A DNA stretch of 64,000 nucleotides from Fidelibacterota bacterium (GCA_021734325.1 JAIPJF010000002.1:62001-126000); one strand, 5' to 3'. Counted from the first letter of the stretch, positions 18,232 to 27,090 are shown. The notes: generated by a model from the letters alone, not told the origin. Program-made: numbers and translations.

Positions 18232-18255
18232 ACTTTCTGACCTTCAGACTTTGGA
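18232..18255 (+). repeat. Three degenerate 8-nt repeat units after the first S23 gene
   Basis: ACTTTCTG (18232-18239), ACCTTCAG (18240-18247) and ACTTTGGA (18248-18255) are successive 8-nt units, the last close to a rotation of the TTTGGAAG unit found before the second S23 gene. They fill the short gap between the S23 gene and rmlC. Degenerate and short, so periodicity could be partly chance. Confidence 0.4.
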
Positions 18256-18262
18256 CTGTACA

Positions 18263-18817
18263 ATGAAATTCACTGTAACTCCGCAAAAAATATCAGAGGT
18301 ACTTCTCATCAAACCCACTGTTTATGGAGATGATAGGGGATATTTTAAGGAAAATTATCAGCAGTGCGATTTTGATGAATTCTTGCCCGGTGTAAGATTT
18401 ATACAGGACAACCAATCTTTATCCAAAAAGGGTGTGATCAGGGGACTTCACTTCCAAAAAGAACCTCATGGTCAGGCCAAACTGATCTGGGTTGTCAAAG
18501 GATCTATCTGGGATGTGGTTGTGGACATTAGACCGAACTCCCGTTCCTATAAGCAATATGTTTTCGCAGAGCTCACTGAAGCAAATCATCATCAACTTTT
18601 CATACCAAAAGGTTTTGCCCATGGCTTTATCGTCACCAGTGACGAAGCGATCGTACAGTATAAAACCGATGCTTTTTATAATCCGGAATCTGATGGAGGC
18701 ATCCATCCAAAGGATCCTGATTTAAATATTCCCTGGCCTCTCAACGACTCAGAACACCATCTTTCTGGTAAGGATCAGGCGCTCCCTTTCTTTGCTGACT
18801 TGAAACCCACACATTAA
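18263..18817 (+). CDS. rmlC: dTDP-4-dehydrorhamnose 3,5-epimerase
   Basis: The 184-residue cupin starts at ATG 18263; a TTG at 18251 is also in frame but lies in repeat-like sequence. Diagnostic RmlC motifs are VYGDDRGYFKENY, FIQDNQSLSKKGVIRGLHFQ with the catalytic His, KLIWVVKGSIWDVVVDIR and IPKGFAHGF. It epimerises the RmlB product. No rmlD (4-keto reductase) is in the window, so the final sugar (L-rhamnose or another 6-deoxy sugar) depends on a gene elsewhere or on another branch. Confidence 0.93.
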   Translation: MKFTVTPQKISEVLLIKPTVYGDDRGYFKENYQQCDFDEFLPGVRFIQDNQSLSKKGVIRGLHFQKEPHGQAKLIWVVKGSIWDVVVDIRPNSRSYKQYVFAELTEANHHQLFIPKGFAHGFIVTSDEAIVQYKTDAFYNPESDGGIHPKDPDLNIPWPLNDSEHHLSGKDQALPFFADLKPTH

Positions 18818-18843
18818 ATAAGACCATGCTGGAGGGTTAATTC

Positions 18844-19434
18844 TTGTCACACATCACCTATCATCCACAATCTATCTCCCTGGAAGAGAGAGAACACAAA
18901 AATGGTCACAGGGCAGCAGTTCTTTGGTTTACAGGGCTTTCAGGGTCAGGAAAATCAACAGTGGCCATGGCATTACAGGAAGAATTGTTCAAGAGAAACT
19001 GCCAGGTTTCCACACTTGATGGAGACAATGTGAGACAGGGTCTTAACGCCGGATTGGGTTTTACTGATGCTGACCGGGTCGAGAACTTGCGACGTGTTTC
19101 GGAGGTCTCGAAGCTATTTGCTGAATCTGGATTCATTGTGCTGACTTCCTTTATTTCCCCATTCAAAAATGAGCGGGAGCGGGCCAGGGAAATTATTGAG
19201 CCCCTGAATTTCTTTGAGATCTATGTGAACGTGGATCTGGCGACGGCAGAAGAACGCGATCCAAAGGGCTTGTACAAAAAAGCGAGAGCTGGTGAGATAA
19301 AAAACTTCACCGGTCTGGATTCCCCCTATGAAGCCCCTGAAAAGGCCGATCTTGTGATCTCGAATGCAGGTCAGAGCGTTCAAGAAGGTGTGGAACAGCT
19401 GATCAGTTTCCTGGAATCAAAAAAAATAATCTGA
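18844..19434 (+). CDS. cysC: Adenylylsulfate (APS) kinase
   Basis: The start is a TTG at 18844: GGAGGG at 18831-18836 is ideally spaced, and the upstream in-frame ATG at 18826 is cut by a stop. The 196-residue protein has an intact P-loop GLSGSGKS (31-38), the APS-site DGDNVRQGL, DRVENLRRV and the KGLYKKARAG lid. It phosphorylates APS to PAPS, the sulfate donor for sulfotransferases. A second kinase-like domain with a damaged P-loop is fused to CysN downstream, so this gene is probably the working kinase. It stands directly upstream of cysD. Confidence 0.95.
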   Translation: MSHITYHPQSISLEEREHKNGHRAAVLWFTGLSGSGKSTVAMALQEELFKRNCQVSTLDGDNVRQGLNAGLGFTDADRVENLRRVSEVSKLFAESGFIVLTSFISPFKNERERAREIIEPLNFFEIYVNVDLATAEERDPKGLYKKARAGEIKNFTGLDSPYEAPEKADLVISNAGQSVQEGVEQLISFLESKKII

Positions 19435-19466
19435 ATTTAGAACTTAACCCATCAGCAATCTCTTGT

Positions 19467-19493
19467 TTGATACGGGATTGATCAGGTTATAAT
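19467..19493 (+). promoter_or_regulatory. Candidate sigma-70-type promoter upstream of cysD
   Basis: TTGATA (19467-19472) and a perfect TATAAT (19488-19493) are separated by 15 nt, shorter than the preferred 17. They lie in the 110-nt gap between cysC and cysD, about 50 nt before the cysD start. If real, sulfate activation can be transcribed independently of the upstream sugar genes. Confidence 0.4.
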
Positions 19494-19544
19494 GCGTGAT
19501 GGATAGCACATTGTTAAATAAATAATCATTGATATTGGCACCCT

Positions 19545-20462
19545 ATGGAAACTATTGAATCATATAAATTAACCCATCTTGAAGAACTGGAAGCCGAGAG
19601 TATCCATATTATCCGCGAAGTTGCCGCTGAATTTGAAAACCCGGTGATGATGTACTCCATCGGCAAGGATTCTTCGGTTATGGTAAAGCTGGCGCAAAAG
19701 GCTTTCGCTCCAGGAAAAATTCCATTCCCACTATTGCATGTGGATTCAAACTGGAAGTTTCAGGAGATGATCAAATTTCGCGATACCTTTTGTGCTGAGA
19801 ACAAGATCGACCTGATTGTATACAAGAATGAGGAGGGTGTGAAAAGGGGGGTCGGACCCTTCACCCACGGCAGCAAAGTTCATACTGACATCATGAAGAC
19901 CCAGGCCTTGCTCCAGGCGCTTGATAAATACCACTTTGATGCCGCATTTGGCGGTGCCCGGAGAGATGAAGAAAAATCCCGCGCCAAAGAAAGGGTCTTC
20001 TCTTTCAGGGACCGTTTCCATCAATGGGATCCAAAGAATCAAAGACCGGAATTATGGAACCTGTATAATACTGAAGTCCATAAAGGGGAAAGCATTCGCG
20101 TCTTTCCCATCTCCAATTGGACTGAGCTGGATGTATGGCAATATATCAGGAAAGAAAAAATACCTATCGTTCCTCTCTATTTCGCAAAGGAGAGGGAAAT
20201 CGTAGATATGGATGGACAGTTCATCCTGGTTGATGATGAGCGTATGCCAGCTGAGATCGCAAAGCGTAAAGAAATGCGCACGGTTCGCTTTAGAACCCTG
20301 GGTTGCTATCCTCTCACAGGCGCTGTTGAATCAACAGCGGCGACCATTGAGGAGATCATCGAAGAAATGATGGTCGAGACAAAATCTGAGCGTACCACAC
20401 GGGTTATAGATTTTGATCAGGATGGTTCAATGGAGCAAAAAAAACGCGAGGGGTATTTTTAG
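19545..20462 (+). CDS. cysD: Sulfate adenylyltransferase subunit 2
   Basis: A 305-residue N-type ATP pyrophosphatase. Visible are the PP-loop-like [11 protein letters not shown] near residue 36-46, [31 protein letters not shown] and the C-terminal EQKKREGYF typical of CysD. With CysN it makes APS from ATP and sulfate. The stop codon TAG runs straight into an 8-nt tandem repeat and then the second S23 gene, which separate it from its partner cysN. No cysH, cysI or cysJ is present, so the pathway here points to PAPS for sulfation, not cysteine synthesis. Confidence 0.96.
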   Translation: METIESYKLTHLEELEAESIHIIREVAAEFENPVMMYSIGKDSSVMVKLAQKAFAPGKIPFPLLHVDSNWKFQEMIKFRDTFCAENKIDLIVYKNEEGVKRGVGPFTHGSKVHTDIMKTQALLQALDKYHFDAAFGGARRDEEKSRAKERVFSFRDRFHQWDPKNQRPELWNLYNTEVHKGESIRVFPISNWTELDVWQYIRKEKIPIVPLYFAKEREIVDMDGQFILVDDERMPAEIAKRKEMRTVRFRTLGCYPLTGAVESTAATIEEIIEEMMVETKSERTTRVIDFDQDGSMEQKKREGYF

Positions 20463-20550
20463 TTTGGAAGTTTGGAAGTTTGGAAGTTTGGGAGTTTGGG
20501 AGTTTGGGAGTTTGGAAGTTTGGGAGTTTGGGAGTTTGGGAGTTTGGGAG
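20463..20550 (+). repeat. Tandem array of eleven 8-nt units
   Basis: Eleven consecutive units of TTTGGAAG or TTTGGGAG (88 bp, only one variable position) start one base after the cysD stop codon and end 34 nt before the second S23 gene. Such a pure short tandem repeat is expected to vary in copy number by slippage. Its reverse complement CTTCCAAA recurs in degenerate form after the S23 gene, so the two flank that gene in opposite orientation. Confidence 0.95.
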
Positions 20551-20584
20551 TTGAAAAACTCGGAAGTTGGGGTGAGGTATACAG

Positions 20585-20932
20585 TTGGCAACTCATAAGG
20601 AATTGGACGTCTGGAAAGAAGCAATCGATCTTGTGACTAAAATATACAAGATGACAGCTGATTTTCCTGACAGAGAACAATTCGGACTTGTATCCCAGAT
20701 GACTCGCGCTGCTATTTCTGTACCAAGTAATATTGCTGAGGGTGCAGCAAGAGGCACAAGTAAGGAATATGTCCGTTTTCTAAACATTAGTTTAGCTTCA
20801 CTCTCAGAATTGGAAACTCAATTAATCATTTCACAAAATCTCGGGTATTCTGTGACCCTCGAGATATTTTCGGATGTAGAAAATATTCAAGCGAAATTAT
20901 ATAAACTTCGCAATTACTTAAACACGAAATAG
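20585..20932 (+). CDS. Second four-helix-bundle protein of the S23 family
   Basis: A TTG start at 20585 is preceded by GGTGAGG (20571-20577) at good spacing and gives MATHKELDVWKEAIDLVTKIY, the standard S23 start. The core QMTRAAISVPSNIAEGAARGTSKEYVRFL is highly typical of the family. The 115-residue product is all helical. Its function is unknown beyond the family's association with rRNA intervening sequences. It is inserted between cysD and cysN, which are normally adjacent, and is bordered by 8-nt-periodic repeats on both sides. It belongs to a different subgroup from the S23 protein at 17839-18204. Confidence 0.92.
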   Translation: MATHKELDVWKEAIDLVTKIYKMTADFPDREQFGLVSQMTRAAISVPSNIAEGAARGTSKEYVRFLNISLASLSELETQLIISQNLGYSVTLEIFSDVENIQAKLYKLRNYLNTK

Positions 20933-20945
20933 GCATATTTAATTT

Positions 20946-22853
20946 ATGGGCATTGAAAACCTCCAAACTTCCCAACCATCTAACCTCACAACTGCGAAAA
21001 TTGAAGATTTTCTGGCTCAGGATGAAAAAAAAGATCTTCTCAGACTGCTGACGGCAGGCTCAGTTGATGATGGAAAATCGACCCTGATCGGACGCTTGCT
21101 CCATGACTCCAAGCGACTCTATGATGATCAGCTTGAATCACTTAAGCGAGATTCCAAGCGAGTTGGCAATGCCGGAGAGGAGATCGACTATGCATTGTTG
21201 CTGGACGGATTGAAGGCCGAGAGAGAGCAGGGGATAACCATTGATGTCGCCTATCGGTATTTTGCCACCTCCAAGCGCAAGTTCATCATTGCTGACACAC
21301 CCGGCCATGAGCAATACACCAGAAATATGGTGACAGGGGCTTCTACCGCCCACCTGGCGATTGTACTCATCGATGCCCGCAAGGGGGTTATCACCCAGAC
21401 CAAGCGGCATTCCTTTCTCATTTCACTGCTGGGAATCAAGCATGTTATTATTGCTGTAAACAAGATGGATCTGGTAGATTATGACCAGGCAATATTTGAC
21501 AATATCTGTCAGACCTACATGGAATTTACTACCCGATTGAACATCCCTGACATGCGTTTTATACCCTTGTCTGCCCTGAAGGGGGACAACATTGTGGATG
21601 CAGGTCCGAACATGCCCTGGTATCATGGCCCCAGTATCATGCATCTTTTGGAAACCATTCCTGTGTCGGCGGATAGGAATTTTGTGGATTTCAGGTTCCC
21701 GATCCAGTATGTCTCAAGACCGGATCTTGATTTTAGAGGCTACGCCGGTCGCATTGCTTCAGGTATACTCCGCAAGGGAGAAGAGGTCGTAGCCCTGCCA
21801 ACAGGAAAAACAACACGAGTTGCCACCATTGAATCAATGGGCAAACAGGTTGATTATGCTTTCCCACCCGCGAGTGTCATGGTCACGCTTGAAGACGAAA
21901 TCGATATAAGTCGTGGCGATATGCTCGTGAGGAAAAACAATCAGCCTCATGTTGGTCGTCATTTCGAAGCCATGTTGGTCTGGATGGATGAAACACCAAT
22001 GGACCTGAACCAGCAGTTTATCATTAAACATACGACGCAAAAAGTGAAAGCTCGGCTCGATCTGGTCCGATATCAGATTGATGTCAATACAACCCATCGA
22101 TCAGAATCAGCCGTACTGAAATTGAATCAGATAGGTCGGGTAGTACTTACCGCTTCACGCCCGCTTCTCTTTGACAGTTATCGAAAAAACAGGCAAACGG
22201 GCAGTTTCATCCTGATTGATCCAATCACAAATAATACTTCAGCAGTGGGAATGATCGTTGATCGTATTGATGCAGAGAAACTCCCGTCTCGAATATCATC
22301 ACGTTCCGGGAAGGAATTGGGTCGAACTTTGATTTCCCGTGAAGAAAGGGAAAAGCAGATCGGTCAAACAGCGAAGACCTATTGGATCACCGGTCTGCAT
22401 GCTTCCGGGAAAAACGAGCTCGCCTATCGTCTTGAGCATACCTTGTTCGATCAAGGTAAAACGGTGGTCGTTTTGGATGGAAATGAGCTGAGGACAACGC
22501 TTAATCAAGAACTGGGATTCAATAAGGCTGATCGCGATGAAAATTTGCGCCGCGTGGCTGAAATTGCCAAATTATTGAATAATCAGGGACTGATCGTCAT
22601 TGCAGTATTTATTTCACCTGATAAAGCAACCCGGGAGCAGGTCAGAGAGATCATTGGTGCACAGCGATTCAAAGAAATATTTGTTGATACACCGCTGGAA
22701 GTCTGTAAGAGTCGGGATAAAAAAGGTCTGTACCAAAAGGCAGATGATGGATTGTTGGATCATTTCCCCGGTGTTGATTTTGAGTATGAATCAGGGACTG
22801 CAGATCTTGTCGTAGCCGATATTGAGACCATTGAAATAAGTGATCTGATATAG
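20946..22853 (+). CDS. cysNC: Bifunctional sulfate adenylyltransferase subunit 1 / APS-kinase-like protein
   Basis: The 635-residue protein starts with about 16 residues that look repeat-derived, followed by the CysN GTPase: P-loop GSVDDGKS (38-45), [12 protein letters not shown] (G3), NKMD (G4), and elongation-factor-like domains II and III to about residue 450. It drives APS synthesis with CysD. The C-terminal domain (about 478-635) is APS-kinase-like ([29 protein letters not shown]), but its Walker A is GLHASGKN (483-490) with Asn in place of the Ser/Thr that helps bind magnesium. A separate intact CysC is encoded upstream. The kinase domain may therefore be inactive or regulatory. Confidence 0.94.
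   Translation: MGIENLQTSQPSNLTTAKIEDFLAQDEKKDLLRLLTAGSVDDGKSTLIGRLLHDSKRLYDDQLESLKRDSKRVGNAGEEIDYALLLDGLKAEREQGITIDVAYRYFATSKRKFIIADTPGHEQYTRNMVTGASTAHLAIVLIDARKGVITQTKRHSFLISLLGIKHVIIAVNKMDLVDYDQAIFDNICQTYMEFTTRLNIPDMRFIPLSALKGDNIVDAGPNMPWYHGPSIMHLLETIPVSADRNFVDFRFPIQYVSRPDLDFRGYAGRIASGILRKGEEVVALPTGKTTRVATIESMGKQVDYAFPPASVMVTLEDEIDISRGDMLVRKNNQPHVGRHFEAMLVWMDETPMDLNQQFIIKHTTQKVKARLDLVRYQIDVNTTHRSESAVLKLNQIGRVVLTASRPLLFDSYRKNRQTGSFILIDPITNNTSAVGMIVDRIDAEKLPSRISSRSGKELGRTLISREEREKQIGQTAKTYWITGLHASGKNELAYRLEHTLFDQGKTVVVLDGNELRTTLNQELGFNKADRDENLRRVAEIAKLLNNQGLIVIAVFISPDKATREQVREIIGAQRFKEIFVDTPLEVCKSRDKKGLYQKADDGLLDHFPGVDFEYESGTADLVVADIETIEISDLI
20960..20999 (-). repeat. Degenerate 8-nt units in inverse orientation within the cysN 5' end
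   Basis: CCTCCAAA, CTTCCCAA, CCATCTAA, CCTCACAA and CTGCGAAA follow each other with 8-nt period from 20960. The first two differ by one base each from the reverse complement of the TTTGGAAG/TTTGGGAG unit. They encode residues about 6-18 of CysNC ([13 protein letters not shown]), an N-terminal extension that typical CysN proteins do not share. Units three to five are increasingly degenerate. Confidence 0.6.
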
Positions 22854-22977
22854 CTTTGAGGACTGTTCTCCAAATCGATTAATCCATTCGTTCTAGGCTT
22901 CTGAGTGACCTGATTCTCCCTTTGGACCTAAATCATACGTCCCTTGTCCCTTGTCAGATAAAGACTTATCTTTTACG

Positions 22978-23778
22978 ATGCTTATTACGCGTACTAAATC
23001 CAAGAGAAACAACAGTTGGAAATGTCTGCTGAACAAACATGCATGGATACCAGGTGCCATGATCCTGCTCGCTTCCTGTCCCGGTGTGAATGTTGAGGAT
23101 CCAACTCCACCTTCAAAACCGGAATGGGTTCAAAAATCGCTGCCTGAAGAATGGCCTGAACGTGGTATAGATGCTCACGAATCGGGAGGAATATATTTAG
23201 AATGGCAGGCGAATTTCGATGAAGATATTGTTGCCTATACCATTTATAAGACAGTCTATTATGAAGCTAAGGATAGTCTGGGTGATTATTCAGTGTTAGC
23301 CAGATTGGGAATAAACTCGTACCCGGACCCTGAATATATTGACGGATTTGTCGATGTAAATACGATATATTACTATAAAATAATGGCGGAGGATGCCACT
23401 GGCAACACGAGTGAACTATCCGAAGCCGTTAGCTATAAACTTCTGCTACAGATAAAAAATGAATTTATGACACCCAGTGGACAATCCACACCACTTGGAT
23501 CAAGTCGGCAGCTCACATGGTTTACTTTAACTCAAATCGACCTGGAAGATTACCATATTACCTTGCTCTCTCAGGAGAACGAATTTCTCAGCCGGGTGTG
23601 GAAACAACCGGGAAGCTATACAGGGGATCCTGAATCGTGGCAGATTCCAGAGGATATCATACTTGAGCCAGGAAGTATTTATAAATGGAAAATCGATGTT
23701 GGAGCAAAGTATATTGACGAACGAGAGACAGAGGGGTCAGAGTCTCCCTGGGCATATTTTATTTATACTGGTAATTAA
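22978..23778 (+). CDS. Fibronectin type III-like lipoprotein
   Basis: An in-frame TTG at 22951 exists, but ATG 22978 is the more conventional start. A hydrophobic stretch ends in the lipobox-like LLASC about 30 residues in, so a lipoprotein is predicted. Residues about 55-160 resemble a fibronectin type III domain (YLEWQANFDEDIVAYTIYK, then VDVNTIYYYKIMAEDATGN). The C-terminal 100 residues look like another beta-sandwich. It lies between the sulfate-activation genes and wzc on the same strand. A structural role at the cell surface is inference. Confidence 0.6.
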   Translation: MLITRTKSKRNNSWKCLLNKHAWIPGAMILLASCPGVNVEDPTPPSKPEWVQKSLPEEWPERGIDAHESGGIYLEWQANFDEDIVAYTIYKTVYYEAKDSLGDYSVLARLGINSYPDPEYIDGFVDVNTIYYYKIMAEDATGNTSELSEAVSYKLLLQIKNEFMTPSGQSTPLGSSRQLTWFTLTQIDLEDYHITLLSQENEFLSRVWKQPGSYTGDPESWQIPEDIILEPGSIYKWKIDVGAKYIDERETEGSESPWAYFIYTGN

Positions 23779-24024
23779 AGGCAGAGACTCTGGTGCAGCC
23801 CTTGGTGAAAACTTGCCAAAAACACTTGAATATTTGTGATATAAGGGACTTTATAATTCTTACTAAACAGTATTTAATCAAGGAAAAGGACTGCATTGGG
23901 AGTATCTTAATCTAGCTTTTCAGTATGAAAATATTGATTATTGTATTGAAGTCGGCCATGTTTAACTCAGTGAATAGTCATTTGTCAATTGTTGAAGCGA
24001 ATTTATTGGGGTGAGATAAAATAT
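23779..24024 (+). promoter_or_regulatory. Intergenic region upstream of wzc
   Basis: This 246-nt AT-rich gap contains a perfect TATAAT at 23852-23857 with TTGAAT 20 nt upstream (23826-23831), a suboptimal spacing. No hairpin terminator is evident. It is the largest gap between the nucleotide-sugar/sulfate genes and the export genes and is a reasonable place for the wzc promoter, but the prediction is weak. Confidence 0.25.
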
Positions 24025-26391
24025 ATGAGAGATTTGAACAAAGATTTGTTTAGCGAAAAAGAAATTAATATCAAAGAGATATGGAGAATCTTACATAATT
24101 ATCGCAAATCTATTCTTGCCATCTTCTTTCTCGCCATACTCGCCTCCATTTTCATCTCGTCGACAACACAGCCCATATACAATGCCGTAACATCTGTTAT
24201 GCTCAAACAGAGTGCCGCTGAACCGAGTTCCTTTGTTTTTGATTTTGGGATGGGCAGTTCACAACAACGCCTGCAAAATGAAATTGAATTATTGAACAGC
24301 TATAATCTTCATGACCAGGTAATACAATCCCTGATTGATGACAGGACTTCGGATGAATTGTCACTGTTCGGCAATCGTTTGGTTAAAAAACGTTTTCAGA
24401 TCTTGAAAAGTCTGGGAGAGTGGGTCGGGAATGGATCGAAATCAGAAACCCACAGAAAGATCATCTCACCTGCTCAACGAATAAAAATCGTAAACCGCTC
24501 TCGGAGAAATACGACAATTTCAAAGGTTAGAGAAGCTGATGTCTTGAAAATTTCTGTGAACTCAGCAAACCCAGATGAAGCAGTGTTTTTAGCTAATCGC
24601 ATCTCGAAAGTGTACCGAAACCTTGATCTGGCTGGTGGGCAGGGCGAACTGCATTTTGTGCTCACCTTTCTCGACAGCCAAATTACTCAACATAAGCAGC
24701 GTCTCGTCAAGGTCGAGGAAGAACTAAGAGAATTTCAGTCAAGCAATATGATCTATTCTCTGGATGGCTCCGCTGATTTACTCCTAGCTGATCTGACAAA
24801 GTATGAAAGTACATATTACATAAATATTGCCGAGCTGAAGGTCGCCCAGCAAAGAGTCACCTATCTAGAAGGTCAACTCTCGGAGAGCGAAAAAGCGCTC
24901 ATGACTGAGATCACCAATACAAATAATCCCATGATTGTAGCTCTGCGGAGTAAAATCGCAGAACTCGAAGCGCAAAAAATCCAGCAAATGGTCGATGAAG
25001 GATGGAATAACCAATCACTTCAGGCAAAGAACTTTGATCGCCGAATTGCTGAAATGAAATCACAACTTACGGACATTACTGAATCTATGATCCTCTCTGG
25101 ATGGAGCGATAGTGATCCATTTGCCGCTTCGCAGGAAATTTTCAATAGAATTGTTGAACAGGAAGTTGAGGTGTATTCAGCCAGGGCCAGGTCTATTGAG
25201 TACAAAAAATTGGTTGATATCTTATCCGATCGTCTGAAAGAATTACCCAACCAGACCTTGGAATATGCAAGGTTGGAACGTGAGTTAAGGCTCAGCGAAA
25301 ATCTCTACCTCACCATGAAGCAGAAATACGAGGAGTCCCGTATCACCGAAGCTGGTCAGCGGGGGAAAGTTAGAATACTGGACCCAGCTGTATCAGCCTC
25401 CAAGATAAAACCTGATAGAAATAGAAATCTGATTTATGGGATAATGTTTGGTCTCAGTCTGGGTGTAGGTCTGGCTTTCTTGAGAGAGTTTCTTGACAGC
25501 ACGATAAAAGCAGTTGAACAACTTGAGAGGAAAGGTTTAACAATTCTTGGCATTATCCCAGATATGATGCAGAAGGGAGGGAAGCCAGCAGTCTCACCAA
25601 CAGGAGTAAGTCCATCCAAGGGTGGGGCGTCCTTTAAGAGACGTCTCATTACACATGAGGATCCGAAATCTCCCATATCGGAAAGTTTTAGATCGCTTCG
25701 AACAAATGTCAACTATGCCTCGGCAGAAGGGAAGATTAAAAGTCTGGTCATCTCCAGTCCACAACCTGGAGAAGGTAAATCTACGACTACAGCCAACTTG
25801 GCAATTGCTTTTGCCCAGTTGCGGAAGCGCACCTTGCTTGTTGATGCAGATCTCCGCAAACCAGTGCAGCACAATGTGTTTGATTTTCCCCGAGGTCCCG
25901 GTTTATCAGAGTATCTGATAGGTGATGTTATTGACTTAAAATCGATTATACAGCAAACGGAAATCGATAATTTATTTTTAATCACCGCTGGCAGTCTACC
26001 CCCGAATCCATCAGAGCTTGTAGGTTCTGATCAAATGCGGAAACTGGTTGATAATTTGACAGCAGATTTTGATGTTGTCCTCTTTGACTCTCCACCAATA
26101 GTAGCTGTAACTGATGCCTCTCTTATTGCTGCAGTAACAGATGGCCTGGCCCTGGTAGTAAAAGCGGGTGTAACAGACAAGTCTGCTGTTGATCGAGCAT
26201 TAGATACAGTGAAGAATGTGAGGTCAAAACTTACTGGTGCTATTCTTAACAGTGTGAATCCAGAGACACTGTCTGGAAAATATTCATACTATTATTCCTA
26301 TTATCAATATTATTATCATGCTGAGGATGGCACAAAAAAAAGTAAATCTTCCAAGAAATTAAAGAGTATTAGAAAGCTATTTACATCCTGA
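24025..26391 (+). CDS. wzc: Polysaccharide co-polymerase / tyrosine autokinase (Wzc-like)
   Basis: ATG 24025 follows GGGGTGAG; a TTG at 23989 is in frame but less likely. The 788-residue protein has a Wzz-type N-terminal domain with membrane helix at about 29-45, a long periplasmic coiled region, a second membrane helix at about 466-485, and a cytoplasmic BY-kinase. The kinase shows Walker A PGEGKSTT (about 582), Walker A' LLVDADLRKP (about 605) and Walker B VVLFDSPP (about 690). The C-terminal tail has nine tyrosines in YSYYYSYYQYYYH (about 752-764), the autophosphorylation cluster. Wzc proteins control chain length and assembly of capsule or exopolysaccharide at the inner membrane. Confidence 0.95.
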   Translation: MRDLNKDLFSEKEINIKEIWRILHNYRKSILAIFFLAILASIFISSTTQPIYNAVTSVMLKQSAAEPSSFVFDFGMGSSQQRLQNEIELLNSYNLHDQVIQSLIDDRTSDELSLFGNRLVKKRFQILKSLGEWVGNGSKSETHRKIISPAQRIKIVNRSRRNTTISKVREADVLKISVNSANPDEAVFLANRISKVYRNLDLAGGQGELHFVLTFLDSQITQHKQRLVKVEEELREFQSSNMIYSLDGSADLLLADLTKYESTYYINIAELKVAQQRVTYLEGQLSESEKALMTEITNTNNPMIVALRSKIAELEAQKIQQMVDEGWNNQSLQAKNFDRRIAEMKSQLTDITESMILSGWSDSDPFAASQEIFNRIVEQEVEVYSARARSIEYKKLVDILSDRLKELPNQTLEYARLERELRLSENLYLTMKQKYEESRITEAGQRGKVRILDPAVSASKIKPDRNRNLIYGIMFGLSLGVGLAFLREFLDSTIKAVEQLERKGLTILGIIPDMMQKGGKPAVSPTGVSPSKGGASFKRRLITHEDPKSPISESFRSLRTNVNYASAEGKIKSLVISSPQPGEGKSTTTANLAIAFAQLRKRTLLVDADLRKPVQHNVFDFPRGPGLSEYLIGDVIDLKSIIQQTEIDNLFLITAGSLPPNPSELVGSDQMRKLVDNLTADFDVVLFDSPPIVAVTDASLIAAVTDGLALVVKAGVTDKSAVDRALDTVKNVRSKLTGAILNSVNPETLSGKYSYYYSYYQYYYHAEDGTKKSKSSKKLKSIRKLFTS

Positions 26392-26428
26392 CTAAGGTGA
26401 ATATATACAGATAACTATAGCCGTTCTG

Positions 26429-26464
26429 CTCGTAAAAATATCTTGAACAATGTTGTATTACGAG
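26429..26464 (+). promoter_or_regulatory. Inverted repeat in the leader before the antiterminator genes
   Basis: CTCGTAA (26429-26435) and TTACGAG (26458-26464) form a 7-bp inverted repeat with a 22-nt spacer in the 105-nt gap between wzc and the winged-helix gene. No T-run follows. It may be a weak wzc terminator, an operator, or a leader element for the operon's NusG-like protein. None of these is proven. Confidence 0.25.
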
Positions 26465-26496
26465 TAATTTATTTACACAATTAGAGGTAAGTAATA

Positions 26497-27063
26497 ATGC
26501 TCGAATCGTTAATCACATCCAAGACAAGATTAAAGCTGCTGCTTAAATTCTTCCTGAATCCGGGAACACGCGCCTACTTAAGGGAGATCTCGGCTGAATT
26601 CGGTGAATCCAGCAATGCCATCCGTGTAGAGTTGAATCGACTTTCGAAGGCAAAACTCCTTAAATCAGAACCTGCCGGGCGTACTATTCAGTATCAGGCG
26701 AATACTGAACATCCCATGTTTGGCGATATCGAAAATATTGTAAAGAAATACATCGGTCTGGATAAGCTGGTAGAGCATCTTTTTTCTGAGCTCGGTGGTG
26801 TGGAACGAGCATTTATCACAGGTGATTATGCAAAAGGTATTGATTCAGGTTTGATCGATCTTGTTCTGGTGGGCGATGTGGACAGCGAGGTTTTAGAACG
26901 ACTGGCCAATAAGACAGAGCTGTTGATCAAACGCAAAATTCGCGTCCTTGTTCTGCGGGTAGATGAATATGAAACACTGGAGAGCAGATTACTGAAGGAT
27001 CGAATACTTTTACTGTGGGTAAATGATATTGAGGCTAAAATTCAGCCGATTACAAAGTTGTAA
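26497..27063 (+). CDS. Winged-helix protein with a degenerate nucleotidyltransferase-like domain
   Basis: Residues about 1-70 form a winged helix (KLLLKFFLNPGTRAYLREIS, then SSNAIRVELNRLSKAKLL, then a beta-wing PAGRTIQYQAN). Residues about 95-180 resemble a minimal nucleotidyltransferase fold: FITGDYAKGIDSGLIDLVLVG is in the place of the usual G-S-x-A-x-G...D-x-D motif, but the Ser and the acidic pair are not properly kept. A transcriptional regulator with a non-catalytic NTase module is the best reading. It is the first gene of the large export/glycosyltransferase run, 27 nt before the NusG-like gene. Confidence 0.65.
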   Translation: MLESLITSKTRLKLLLKFFLNPGTRAYLREISAEFGESSNAIRVELNRLSKAKLLKSEPAGRTIQYQANTEHPMFGDIENIVKKYIGLDKLVEHLFSELGGVERAFITGDYAKGIDSGLIDLVLVGDVDSEVLERLANKTELLIKRKIRVLVLRVDEYETLESRLLKDRILLLWVNDIEAKIQPITKL

Positions 27064-27090
27064 GAGTGTTGAGGGGTTGGCGTAATTCTT

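Noticed and set aside
20463-20550. Possible CRISPR-like array
   Set aside because: The 8-nt units are directly adjacent with no spacers and no cas genes are nearby; it is a simple tandem repeat.
20427-20680. Antisense open frames with repeated PNSQTPKL-like peptides
   Set aside because: They are translations of the 8-nt tandem repeat on the minus strand and have no ribosome site or independent support.
17839-20932. S23 genes as part of a 23S rRNA gene
   Set aside because: No rRNA sequence is recognisable around either gene; both lie between protein-coding genes.
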